From Kushneria avicenniae (GTDB lineage: Bacteria > Pseudomonadota > Gammaproteobacteria > Pseudomonadales > Halomonadaceae): a DNA stretch of 64,000 bases. A program made the position numbers and the translations under genes. The notes under the pieces are model-generated. The model was not told where the DNA came from. It made no database searches and saw nothing but the letters and a program-made list of their open reading frames with translations. This document shows, piece after piece, positions 1 through 7,460 of the stretch. Positions within the stretch are counted from its first letter, which is position 1; the number at the start of each line of letters is the position of its first letter. The stretch is taken from the NCBI RefSeq assembly GCF_900112585.1, contig NZ_FOLY01000001.1, positions 434,001 to 498,000 on the forward strand. Reading direction: 5' to 3'.

Positions 1-1
1 C

Positions 2-121
2 GAGGACGTACTGCGCGCGCTGCAATACGCGGCTCAGGGACAGGGGCTGCTGGCAGGATTGGCGATTCTTGTCTGCGCCGTGGTGCTGGATCGCATCGTG
101 CAGGGAAAGGCTGCACGGTGA
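2..121 (+). CDS. C-terminal end of an ABC transporter permease, glycine betaine/proline (ProW/OpuAB) type, cut by the window start
   Basis: Reading frame 2 is open from the first base to a TGA at 119-121 and encodes about 39 residues. The segment holds a hydrophobic stretch followed by a V-L-D-R-I-V-Q motif. That is the usual last transmembrane helix and tail of permeases of quaternary-amine ABC importers (ProW, ChoW, OpuAB), where a V/I-L-D-R-hydrophobic-T/V-Q ending is common. The protein would sit in the inner membrane and import compatible solutes, which fits a halophile. Only the tail is visible, so the substrate is unknown and the family assignment rests on this short stretch. Confidence 0.5.
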   Translation, partial: EDVLRALQYAAQGQGLLAGLAILVCAVVLDRIVQGKAAR

Positions 122-172
122 GAGGCTGCCTGTACTGACGCTGCCTGTGCTGACAATACAGGGCCTGAAGCG

Positions 173-697
173 TCATTCCGATTGATCATGGGCAGGCGCC
201 TCTGGCCCCGCCCATTGATCCTGCCCCTGATCGATTTCCGACTCTGACTGAAATCGCACGGCCCCGACCATCTCCTGCCCCAGTATGTCGCCGGGATTAC
301 GCAGCGGACACTGCGCCAGAGACAGGCAACCGCATCCGATACAGCCATCGAGCTGATCACGCAACTGCTCAAGATGACTGATGCGCTCGTTCAGTTGCAT
401 GCGCCAGCGCATCGACAGGTGTGCCCAGTCTTCTGCGTTCGGCGCTCGGCCGTCAGGAAGCTGTGCCAGGGTGTCACGAATCTCGGCCAGAGGAATACCC
501 ACGCGCTGGGCCGTCTTGATAACCGCCACACGGCGCAGGATATCTCTTGGGTAACGACGCTGGTTGCCAGCGCTTCGATGGGCCGTAATCAAACCTTCAC
601 GTTCGTAGAAATGCAGTGCCGAAATGGCAATACCCATGCGCTGTGAAACATCGCCCACTGACAGGAATTTTTTTTCAGGGCTCAATGGTCGTGTCAT
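173..697 (-). CDS. soxR: redox-sensing MerR-family activator SoxR
   Basis: A 174-residue MerR-family protein: N-terminal winged helix-turn-helix (about residues 12-80), a dimerisation helix (about 90-118), and four cysteines at 119, 122, 124 and 130 in the CX2CXCX5C pattern that binds the SoxR [2Fe-2S] cluster. The cysteine numbering equals that of E. coli SoxR. The protein activates target promoters when its cluster is oxidised by redox-cycling compounds. The tail after the cysteines is longer than in E. coli and rich in E, Q and D. It is transcribed away from the flavin reductase gene, and the intervening SoxR box overlaps the region carrying its ribosome-binding site (GAGG, 8 nt before the ATG), so autoregulation is likely. 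No soxS is present, as usual outside enterics. Confidence 0.93.
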   Translation of the reverse strand: MTRPLSPEKKFLSVGDVSQRMGIAISALHFYEREGLITAHRSAGNQRRYPRDILRRVAVIKTAQRVGIPLAEIRDTLAQLPDGRAPNAEDWAHLSMRWRMQLNERISHLEQLRDQLDGCIGCGCLSLAQCPLRNPGDILGQEMVGAVRFQSESEIDQGQDQWAGPEAPAHDQSE

Positions 698-700
698 GGC

Positions 701-731
701 TTGACCTCAACATTTGTTCAGGTTTGATAAT
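701..731 (+). promoter_or_regulatory. SoxR-dependent promoter of the flavin reductase gene
   Basis: A -35 hexamer TTGACC at 701-706 and a -10 GATAAT at 726-731 are separated by 19 bp, the over-long spacer typical of MerR-family promoters. The spacer region carries the dyad CCTCAACATTTGTTCAGG (705-722), which matches the known SoxR box (CCTCAA...TTGAGG) except for one arm base. The box ends 8 bp beyond the soxR start codon, so it probably also governs soxR. Confidence 0.85.
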
Positions 732-758
732 GCCTGCCTCGTGAATATGGAGGCAAGC

Positions 759-1337
759 ATGGCGCCTGTACCTTTATCAATTGCGACGGTTATCGGCAGC
801 GCCCGATATGGGCGTCGATGCGAGCCCATTGCGCAGTGGGCAGCAAGCAGGATCAATGCCCGTCATGACATGACGGCCGATATGATAGATCCCTCAGGGC
901 TCCCCCTTTCATTTGGCGAACAGCCGCTGCCTCTGGATATCTGGTGTCAACTGGAAGCAAGGATGGAAAAAGCGGATGCCTTTCTTGTCGTGACGCCCGA
1001 ATATCATCAGGGCTATCCGGCCGTATTGAAGCATCTCATCGACATCGTGCCGAATGTCTGGCAAGCCAAACCGGTCTGCTTTATTTCATATGGCACCTAC
1101 TCAAAAGGCATGCAGGCCGTCGAACAGCTCAGACAGGTATTTTCCTTTCTACAGGCCATACCGATCGATCACGCTCTGGGGCTTGAAGGGATTGAACGCT
1201 ATTTTGACCGCAACAATGTCTTCAAACCGGACTCTGACACCACACAACACCTTTCCACCATGCTCGATCGATTTCATCAGGCCCTGCAGCCGATGATCAG
1301 CGTTCAACCCGGCAGAAAAAGGATCCATGAGCAGTAG
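759..1337 (+). CDS. NAD(P)H-dependent FMN reductase (flavodoxin-like fold)
   Basis: A 192-residue flavodoxin-fold protein of the NADPH-dependent FMN reductase family. The N-terminal strand is followed by G-S-A-R-Y-G-R-R, the phosphate-binding loop of the family (GSxRxxS/R). A central P-E-Y-H-Q-G-Y-P segment corresponds to the conserved PEYN-x-x-x-P motif, with H in place of N. It reduces FMN or quinone-like compounds in the cytosol with NAD(P)H. The start at 759 is preferred over upstream in-frame starts because GGAGG lies at 749-753. A SoxR-type promoter sits directly upstream, so the gene is probably induced by redox-cycling drugs. The native substrate cannot be read from sequence. Confidence 0.85.
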   Translation: MAPVPLSIATVIGSARYGRRCEPIAQWAASRINARHDMTADMIDPSGLPLSFGEQPLPLDIWCQLEARMEKADAFLVVTPEYHQGYPAVLKHLIDIVPNVWQAKPVCFISYGTYSKGMQAVEQLRQVFSFLQAIPIDHALGLEGIERYFDRNNVFKPDSDTTQHLSTMLDRFHQALQPMISVQPGRKRIHEQ

Positions 1338-1464
1338 CAGGCGCATGGCCGAAGGCTCATCGATTCGAGGGATTGCCGTTGGCAGATCAGATCATCACTC
1401 AAAAGGAAATCTTTCTGCCCGGGCCCCGGCTTTCATGGCCGGGACCGTTATCCGTGAGGGTGAA

Positions 1465-2178
1465 TTACCAGGCGACGGTGCCGCCATCATCCACAAAGGC
1501 ACCTGTCGGACCATCCACACCGATCTGCGCCAATCTGATGGCGATCTCGGCGCTTTCATCGACATTTCTACCCTGGAACTGGGTTGCTTCCGTTGCCGTA
1601 AACCCGGGGCACACCGCATTGACCTTGATGCCATGTTCGGCAAAAGCCGTTGCATGGCTGAGCGTCAACGCGTTCAGAGCAGCCTTCGAGGCCTGATAAA
1701 AGGGAAGCTGGAAAGAGGCGTAGGGCCAGGAAGCATCCGATCTCAGCGTAAATGAAGCAAGCGATGAAGAAATATTAACAATACGGGCATGGTCCGAATT
1801 CTGTAACAGCGGCAGCATCCCCTCCGTGAGCAGCACCACACCCAGCACATTGACATCAAAAGTGTTCCGGTAACGATCACGAGTGCTCAATGATGGCGTC
1901 ATGTCCGCAGAGAGCCCGGCATTATTGATCAATACATCAATTTTTCCGAACTTGTCTGCAATGAACTGCCGAAGCCTTTCAATGCTGTTTTCGTCGGTGA
2001 CTTCCAGTTGAACGGGCTCGATACCATCGCTGGATGAAGGAGAAAATATTCGTTGCCCGGTTTCCAGATCACGGCACCCGGCCAGCACGTGAAACCCGGC
2101 TCTGCTGAGCCCCTTTGCAATGGATAAACCAAGACCACGATTAGCGCCGCTCACCAGAGCAATCTGCTTGCCGTTCAT
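1465..2178 (-). CDS. short-chain dehydrogenase/reductase (SDR), SoxR-regulated
   Basis: A 237-residue classical SDR. The Rossmann motif S-G-A-N-R-G-L-G is at residues 10-17 (the first residue is S rather than the common T), N-N-A-G is at 85-88, the catalytic serine lies in N-I-S-S-S near 137-139, and Tyr161/Lys165 form Y-x-x-x-K. It is a soluble NAD(P)(H)-dependent carbonyl or alcohol oxidoreductase of unknown substrate. It converges on the flavin reductase gene. A perfect SoxR box lies in its own promoter, so both enzymes probably form one redox-stress regulon, in which the SDR could reduce quinones or reactive carbonyls (inference). Confidence 0.88.
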   Translation of the reverse strand: MNGKQIALVSGANRGLGLSIAKGLSRAGFHVLAGCRDLETGQRIFSPSSSDGIEPVQLEVTDENSIERLRQFIADKFGKIDVLINNAGLSADMTPSLSTRDRYRNTFDVNVLGVVLLTEGMLPLLQNSDHARIVNISSSLASFTLRSDASWPYASFQLPFYQASKAALNALTLSHATAFAEHGIKVNAVCPGFTATEATQFQGRNVDESAEIAIRLAQIGVDGPTGAFVDDGGTVAW

Positions 2179-2236
2179 ATCAATACTCTCCTGAACCGAT
2201 CATGAAGATTTCAAAGACCCGTCTTGCGAGATCGAG

Positions 2237-2267
2237 ACTATAAGACCTCAACTTTTGTTGAGGTCAA
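2237..2267 (-). promoter_or_regulatory. SoxR-dependent promoter of the SDR gene
   Basis: On the minus strand, -35 TTGACC (2267-2262) and -10 TATAGT (2242-2237) are separated by exactly 19 bp. The 18-bp dyad CCTCAACTTTTGTTGAGG occupies 2246-2263 and has perfect CCTCAAC/GTTGAGG arms, the best SoxR box in the window. Its geometry matches the promoter at 701-731. Confidence 0.88.
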
Positions 2268-2380
2268 TGCAATCGCCACGAAAATCCTGCTGGCGTCGCT
2301 CAAGGGGTGAGAACGTTGAACGGTCGGGGCTTCATCATGATGACCTTCCAGGAATATGCGTCAGGCGCCCTGAAATATCG

Positions 2381-3352
2381 CTACCCGAAAGACGCTCTGG
2401 CCTGGCTTCTCAGCTTCTGAATATCGCTTTTTGGCGGTGCGCCGAATGCCCGGCTGTATTCCCGGCTGAACTGCGACGGACTCTCGTAGCCGACCTGAAA
2501 AGCGGCATTCGCCGCATCGAGCTGCTCGGTCAGCATCAGTCGCCGCGCTTCATCGAGCCGCAGCCGCTTTTGATACTGCAGCGGGCTCAGCGTCGTGAGC
2601 TGGCGAAAGTGATGATAAAAGGACGGCGTACTCATCCGGGCCATGGCCGCCAGGTGCTCGATCTGCATCGGCTGGGCGTAATGGGCCCGGATCCAGTCGA
2701 CGGCCTTCGAGATTCGAAAACCGTGGCCGTCGATCGAGGCAATCTGGCGCAGACGATGCGCCTGATCGCTCTGCAGCAGACGGTAGTGGATTTCGCGCAG
2801 CACCAGCGGGGCCAGAAAGGGAATCGCCCCGGGCTCATCAAGCAGCGAGAGCAGTCGGGACACCGGCGCCAGAATCCCTGTCGTGGTATCACTCAGGCCG
2901 ATGCCGGCCATATTGCTTCTGTCAAGCGGGCCCTGGGCGCCGCCCCGGGAAATCAGATCCGTCAGCTGTGCCCGGTCTATCCTGAGCGCCAGCCCAAGAC
3001 AGGGACGCTCGGGAGAGGCTTCGATCACCTCGGAGCGTGCCGGCAGCTCGAGCGATGTAATCAGAAAACGCGAAGCATCGTAGGAATAGGCATCCTTGCC
3101 GATCCACATGCGCTTGGCACCCTGCACCACGATCACGATGCTCGGCTCGATCATGCACTCCACGGGCGGTGACGGCTGTTCGCGCCGGAACAGACCGAGT
3201 CCCGGCACCGCCGTCTCGCAGTCATGATGGCCACGAGACCAGCGCTCGACGATATCCACGAGATCAGGGCTTACCCGCCCATTGGCACCGCCCTGACCGA
3301 ACATGTCAGGATCATGCCGGACCGTTTCCAGCGGTCGTGACGTCTCTTCCAT
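2381..3352 (-). CDS. AraC-family transcriptional regulator with AraC-type N-terminal domain
   Basis: A 323-residue regulator. The N-terminal two thirds match the AraC N-terminal cupin-like domain found in YqhC-type regulators (with the P-S-I-V-I-V-V-Q-G-A-K-R core). The last 100 residues form the two helix-turn-helix units of AraC proteins (L-A-A-M-A-R-M-S-T-P-S-F-Y-H-H-F-R, then a second HTH ending in Y-E-S-P-S-Q-F-S-R-E-Y). It is transcribed divergently from the hydrolase-MFS-SMP-30 genes and probably controls them (inference from layout). YqhC-type regulators often respond to aldehydes or electrophiles. A GGGGAGCAGGA ribosome-binding region precedes the ATG. Confidence 0.9.
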   Translation of the reverse strand: MEETSRPLETVRHDPDMFGQGGANGRVSPDLVDIVERWSRGHHDCETAVPGLGLFRREQPSPPVECMIEPSIVIVVQGAKRMWIGKDAYSYDASRFLITSLELPARSEVIEASPERPCLGLALRIDRAQLTDLISRGGAQGPLDRSNMAGIGLSDTTTGILAPVSRLLSLLDEPGAIPFLAPLVLREIHYRLLQSDQAHRLRQIASIDGHGFRISKAVDWIRAHYAQPMQIEHLAAMARMSTPSFYHHFRQLTTLSPLQYQKRLRLDEARRLMLTEQLDAANAAFQVGYESPSQFSREYSRAFGAPPKSDIQKLRSQARASFG

Positions 3353-3537
3353 TGTATCCTGCTCCCCTTCAAGAGAGCGTCACTTTAAACTCAATCCGCC
3401 CACATTGGACCAGGATTCAATGCAGGATCATCGAATCAGGCAATTATTCTGGAGAACCCGGCTATCGATGACCGCCAGTCTGGCTCAACAATATTTCCCG
3501 TCACAATGTCCACCCGATAACGCCGGAGGAAGCCACC

Positions 3538-4500
3538 ATGGCGGATGATGCACAGAACTTCTATCAGAGCGACCGCGTTGACGCCCAGGCGGTCACGTTC
3601 CAGACCCTCTACCAGACCGCCGTGGCCGGCAACCTGTTTGTTCCCAGAAACCTGGACCGCTCGACGACACATCCCGCCATCGTGGTCGGCCATCCGATGG
3701 GGGCGGTGAAAGAGCAAAGCGCCAATTTGTACGCCACCAAACTGGCCGAGCGCGGCTTTGTCACACTGGCGATCGACCTGCCGTACTGGGGCGCCAGTGA
3801 CGGCGCGCGTAATCGCGTGTCGCCGGATTTTTACGCCGAGGGCTTCAGCGCCGGTGTCGATTTTCTCGCAAGCCAGTCATTCGTCGATGGCGAACGCATC
3901 GGGGGTCTGGGCGTGTGCGGCAGCGGCAGCTTTGTGATCAGCGCCGCCAAGATCGATTCACGCCTGAAGGCGGTGGCCACGGTCAGCATGTACGACATGG
4001 GTCAGGCCAACCGCTACGGCCTTGGCAAGAGCGTCTCGCTCGAGGACCGTAAGGCCGGTATCGAAGCCGCCTCACAGCAGCGCAACGTCGAATTTGCCGG
4101 TGGCGATATCGCCTACACCAGCGGTTGCCCGCACGAGATCGACGAGAATTCGCATCCCATCGCCAAGGAGTTTTATGACTTCTATCGGACACCGCGCGGT
4201 GAGTTTACGCCGAAGGGGCAATCCTCGGACCTGACCACGCACCCGACGCTGACCAGCAACGTAAAGTTTCTCAACTTCTATCCGTTCGTCGATATCGACA
4301 CCATCTCGCCGCGCCCGCTGCTGTTCATCAGCGGCGACCAGGCCCACTCCCGCGAATTCAGCGAAGACGCCTACGCGCGTGCGGCCGAGCCGAAAGAGCT
4401 TTACTGGGTCGAGGGCGCCGGTCACGTCGATCTGTATGACCGCGTCAACCTGATCCCCTTTGACAAGCTGGAGACATTCTTCGGCGAGCATCTGAGCTGA
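3538..4500 (+). CDS. alpha/beta hydrolase, YcjY/dienelactone-hydrolase-like
   Basis: A 320-residue alpha/beta hydrolase. The oxyanion-region H-P-M-G lies near residue 51, the nucleophile elbow reads G-V-C-G-S-G-S (about 124-130), an acidic residue candidate lies in I-S-G-D-Q-A-H-S, and the catalytic histidine is in G-A-G-H-V-D-L-Y-D near the C-terminus. The elbow carries Cys in the nucleophile position, as in dienelactone hydrolases and YcjY-like proteins, rather than the usual Ser. It is cytosolic, with no signal peptide. The ribosome-binding site is a strong GGAGGAAG. It heads a rightward gene group opposite the AraC regulator. The substrate is unknown. Confidence 0.85.
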   Translation: MADDAQNFYQSDRVDAQAVTFQTLYQTAVAGNLFVPRNLDRSTTHPAIVVGHPMGAVKEQSANLYATKLAERGFVTLAIDLPYWGASDGARNRVSPDFYAEGFSAGVDFLASQSFVDGERIGGLGVCGSGSFVISAAKIDSRLKAVATVSMYDMGQANRYGLGKSVSLEDRKAGIEAASQQRNVEFAGGDIAYTSGCPHEIDENSHPIAKEFYDFYRTPRGEFTPKGQSSDLTTHPTLTSNVKFLNFYPFVDIDTISPRPLLFISGDQAHSREFSEDAYARAAEPKELYWVEGAGHVDLYDRVNLIPFDKLETFFGEHLS

Positions 4501-4522
4501 TATCGCTCAAAGCCCTATCACG

Positions 4523-4549
4523 GGCCCCGCTTCTGGCGGGGCCTCTTGT
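4523..4549 (+). terminator. rho-independent terminator after the hydrolase gene
   Basis: GGCCCCGC (4523-4530) and GCGGGGCC (4536-4543) form an 8-bp GC stem with a 5-nt loop, followed by a short pyrimidine run (TCTTGTC). The weak U-tract suggests partial termination, so the MFS gene may still be read through. Confidence 0.6.
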
Positions 4550-4597
4550 CGTCGTACCGCCAGCGCCATGGTGCGATGTCAGGCCGCCAGGATTGCC

Positions 4598-5797
4598 ATG
4601 ACACGACACATCACTCCCTCTTTTCTCGCACTTTTGGCGCTCGCCTTCGGCAGCTTCGTGATCTCGACGTCCGAGTTCGCGAGCATGGGCCTGCTGCCGC
4701 TGTTCGCCGATGGCCTGAACCTCGACGTACCGATGGCGACCAACGCCATCACCGCCTACGCACTGGGGGTCATGGCTGGTGCACCGCTGATCACCATCGG
4801 CGCGGCCAGCGTCAATAAACGTACGCTTTTGATCATCCTGCTGGTGGTGGCGGTACTCGCCAATCTGCTGACAGCGGTGGCAAACGATCTCGGTCTACTA
4901 GTCGTCGCCCGCTTTTTGAGCGGTTTGCCACAGGGCGCCTATTTCGGCGCCGCCTCGGTGGTCGCGACCGCCATCGTTGGCATGGACCGCGGCGGACGTG
5001 CCATTTCACTGGTCATGGGCGGCATTACCTTCGCCACCATCGTCGGCGCGCCGGTCGGCACACTGTTCGGTCAGATGCTCGGCTGGCGTATCGCTTACCT
5101 CGTTATCGCCGGACTTGGAGCGCTGGCAACTCTGGCCATCATCGTCTGGCTCAAACCCAGCGCGGCCTACGCGGGCAGCTCGCTGCGCCAGGAACTCTCG
5201 GCGCTTGGTCGCCTGAGTGTCTGGGGCATGCTGGTATTTGCTGCCATCGTCGTGGCCAGCCTGTTCTCGGTCTATACCTTTGTCGGACCGCTGGTGAGCC
5301 ATGCCGGGCTGCCGGAGTCGATCACCCCCATCGCGCTGGCCTTGATCGGCATCGGCATGGCGCTTGGCAATATGCTCGGCGGCTATCTGGCCGACCGCTA
5401 CCGCTTTGCCGCGATGATTGCCGGCTTTCTGGTCACGCTCGTGATGCTGGCGATCATGGCGCTGACGACGTCCCACCCGGCATCGCTTCTGATCATGCTG
5501 GCCGTGACCGGTTTCACGCTGATGGTTGCGGTGCCGACCATTCCGCTTCAGATGATGAAGCTCGCCCCGGAGGCGCCGACGCTGATGGGCTCGCTCAACA
5601 TGGCCTCGTTCAATATCGCCAACGCGCTGGGCGCTGCGGCAGGCGGTGTCGCGGTCCACGCCGGTTTCGGGGTGCCCTCGGCCATCTGGGCGGGGTCTGG
5701 ACTGACCGCCCTCGGCCTGGTCTTCTTTCTGGTCATCCGCCCCTATCTGAAAACGCCGGCCGATAAGCGGGCCGCAAGCGAAAAGGCCCACGCGTGA
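4598..5797 (+). CDS. MFS transporter, DHA1 drug/sugar efflux type
   Basis: A 399-residue integral membrane protein with about 12 hydrophobic helices and the DHA1 opening F-V-I-S-T-S-E-F-A-S-M-G-L-L-P, typical of AraJ/YdhP-like proton-coupled exporters. The loop after helix 2 lacks the full classic MFS motif A but keeps the layout of the subfamily. The start at 4598 is chosen over the in-frame ATG at 4568 because AGGA precedes it by 5 nt and the protein then begins right before the first helix. It lies between the hydrolase and the SMP-30-like gene and probably exports a compound handled by them (inference). Confidence 0.88.
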   Translation: MTRHITPSFLALLALAFGSFVISTSEFASMGLLPLFADGLNLDVPMATNAITAYALGVMAGAPLITIGAASVNKRTLLIILLVVAVLANLLTAVANDLGLLVVARFLSGLPQGAYFGAASVVATAIVGMDRGGRAISLVMGGITFATIVGAPVGTLFGQMLGWRIAYLVIAGLGALATLAIIVWLKPSAAYAGSSLRQELSALGRLSVWGMLVFAAIVVASLFSVYTFVGPLVSHAGLPESITPIALALIGIGMALGNMLGGYLADRYRFAAMIAGFLVTLVMLAIMALTTSHPASLLIMLAVTGFTLMVAVPTIPLQMMKLAPEAPTLMGSLNMASFNIANALGAAAGGVAVHAGFGVPSAIWAGSGLTALGLVFFLVIRPYLKTPADKRAASEKAHA

Positions 5798-5828
5798 CGC
5801 TCTCATACAACACAGAAGGAAGCCGACA

Positions 5829-6845
5829 ATGCCGACCCAACATTCATTCAGGCCCGCTCTGGGGGCAATGGCCCTCGGCCTGATCCTGCTGACCACCGGC
5901 ACAGCAGCTCTGGCACAGAGCTCCGGCGAAGCTGGCGCAGCGCAGAGCCCCGTGCCGATTCCCCCCGCCGAACAGGGGCTGGCAACGCGCCAGGCCCACC
6001 AGGTGGTCGAAGTGCCCGATGTCACCAAGGATCTCGAAGGCCCCGTATTCACCGACGATGGCCGCCTTATCTTTTCCGATACCCAGGGTGGGCGGCTGTT
6101 GAGCTGGACCCCGGACAAGGGCCTTTCGACCCTCGCCACACTCGATGGCCTGATGCCCGGCGGCATGGCAGTCCACGATGGTCGCCTGTTTGTGGCCGCC
6201 TTCACCACCGATGGCGGCGGCGCGATCGTCTCGATGGCACTTGATGGCAGCGATCAGCAAAGCGTTGTGCCCGAGGAGGCGGGCTTTTTGCCCAACGACG
6301 TGGTTTTCGATGACAAGGGCGGGTTCTATTTCACCGATTCCCACAGCGATGCCAGTGATCCAAAGGGTGGTGCCTACTATCACTCGCCTGAAGGGGATAT
6401 CAGCCCGGTGATCGAACACCTTGACGTGGGCAATGGCATTGCGCTCTCGCCACAGGGCGATCGGCTCTGGGTCGGGGAATTTGGCACCAACCAGCTGCAC
6501 CGCCTCGATCTTGCTGATGCGACCAGCGTGGCGCCGTTCGGTGGCACCGTGGCGTACTACTTTATCGGTCCGGCACCGGACTCGATGCGTGTCGACGCTG
6601 AGGGCCACGTCTACGTGGCGATGTACGGTCAGGGCAAAATCATGGTGTTCTCACGTGAAGGTCTGCCGATCGGTCAGATTCTGTTGCCGGGCCGCAATGA
6701 GAGCCGCTTTTTGCACGTGACCAGCATGGCGATCCGCCCGGGCACCGACGAGCTCACCATCGTCGCCACCGATGGTAAGCGTGAACCCGGTGAAGCGGCG
6801 CTGTTTCAGGCACGCGCCTTCGGCAAGGCATTAAACAGCCGCTGA
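5829..6845 (+). CDS. secreted SMP-30/gluconolactonase-like beta-propeller protein
   Basis: A 338-residue protein with a Sec signal peptide (hydrophobic segment about residues 11-29, ending A-L-A-Q) and a six-bladed beta-propeller of the SMP-30/gluconolaconase/LRE type. Visible motifs are L-E-G-P-V-F (metal-ligand Glu), L-P-N-D-V (conserved Asn) and G-N-G-I-A-L-S. At the third metal-ligand position the usual V-A-D reads V-G-E, so activity may differ. It is predicted periplasmic and to hydrolyse a lactone or ester. It follows the MFS gene by 31 nt with GGAAG before the ATG, so the two are probably co-transcribed. Confidence 0.82.
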   Translation: MPTQHSFRPALGAMALGLILLTTGTAALAQSSGEAGAAQSPVPIPPAEQGLATRQAHQVVEVPDVTKDLEGPVFTDDGRLIFSDTQGGRLLSWTPDKGLSTLATLDGLMPGGMAVHDGRLFVAAFTTDGGGAIVSMALDGSDQQSVVPEEAGFLPNDVVFDDKGGFYFTDSHSDASDPKGGAYYHSPEGDISPVIEHLDVGNGIALSPQGDRLWVGEFGTNQLHRLDLADATSVAPFGGTVAYYFIGPAPDSMRVDAEGHVYVAMYGQGKIMVFSREGLPIGQILLPGRNESRFLHVTSMAIRPGTDELTIVATDGKREPGEAALFQARAFGKALNSR

Positions 6846-6876
6846 GTAACCGGCCAGTCGAGGGAAACACCAGACC

Positions 6877-7101
6877 TCAGCTGGCCATGCTTACCAGACT
6901 CTCGAAGCGCCCTGCGCCATCAAACGCCAACCGATAGACCCCATGCACCCCGTTGGGTCCGACAATTCGACGCAGCGCCCGCGCGGGAAAACGCACGCGC
7001 CGACCATCGACACTGTGGGCATCAACCCACTCTGCATGGCCGGCGTAGTAGCGTCGACATTGGTCCAGCGTGAGGGAGAGGGAGATATCGACGTAGGGCA
7101 T
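6877..7101 (-). CDS. DUF2835 family small protein
   Basis: A 74-residue cytosolic protein matching the DUF2835 pattern: an N-terminal strand with I-S-L-S-L-T, then R-R-Y-Y-A-G, then G-R-R-V-R-F-P-A-R-A-L-R, and a C-terminal G-V-x-G-V-Y-R-L...F-E-S-L. The family is widespread in gammaproteobacteria and has no known function. It is alone on the minus strand between two rightward transport genes. Confidence 0.8.
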   Translation of the reverse strand: MPYVDISLSLTLDQCRRYYAGHAEWVDAHSVDGRRVRFPARALRRIVGPNGVHGVYRLAFDGAGRFESLVSMAS

Positions 7102-7460
7102 GACGGTGTCCGTGGCGGGTCCATCCTGTCATTATCGACGAGTGAGCACTCTGCTTGAGACACGGGCACCCTCCCCGGTTATTTCACCCGGCTGAGCGAG
7201 CGGGCGGATCGAGCCAATCATTGGGTTCGCATCTCACCGCGACACCCGCCAGCGAGCCATTGATAAACAAGCACTTGAACATCACGCATTCGCCGCTAAC
7301 CTGTGACGCCACAATGGCAGCAGAAAGGCGTTGAACGCCATCACATTTTTGACCTGCCGCTTCGGCCGCCAAGCCGATATCCCCTTTTGAATGCCCGCCC
7401 TGCCCGGTGCTTCCAGCCATCTGACCGGACAAGGCCCCGAATTTCGAGTAAGCGATCCAG
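7102..7460. other. 359-nt intergenic region, no gene recognised
   Basis: No reading frame here resembles a known protein and none has convincing codon use. The stretch is less GC-rich in parts and must hold the promoter of the MFS gene at 7461. I could not identify -35/-10 hexamers with confidence. Confidence 0.4.

Noticed and set aside
1424-1443. Terminator between the flavin reductase and SDR genes
   Set aside because: A 6-bp CCCGGC/GCCGGG pairing exists but has no T-run on either strand.
5006-6208. 400-residue minus-strand frame opposite the MFS and SMP-30 genes
   Set aside because: It is antisense to two well supported genes and its translation is low-complexity R/G/Q/D-rich sequence.
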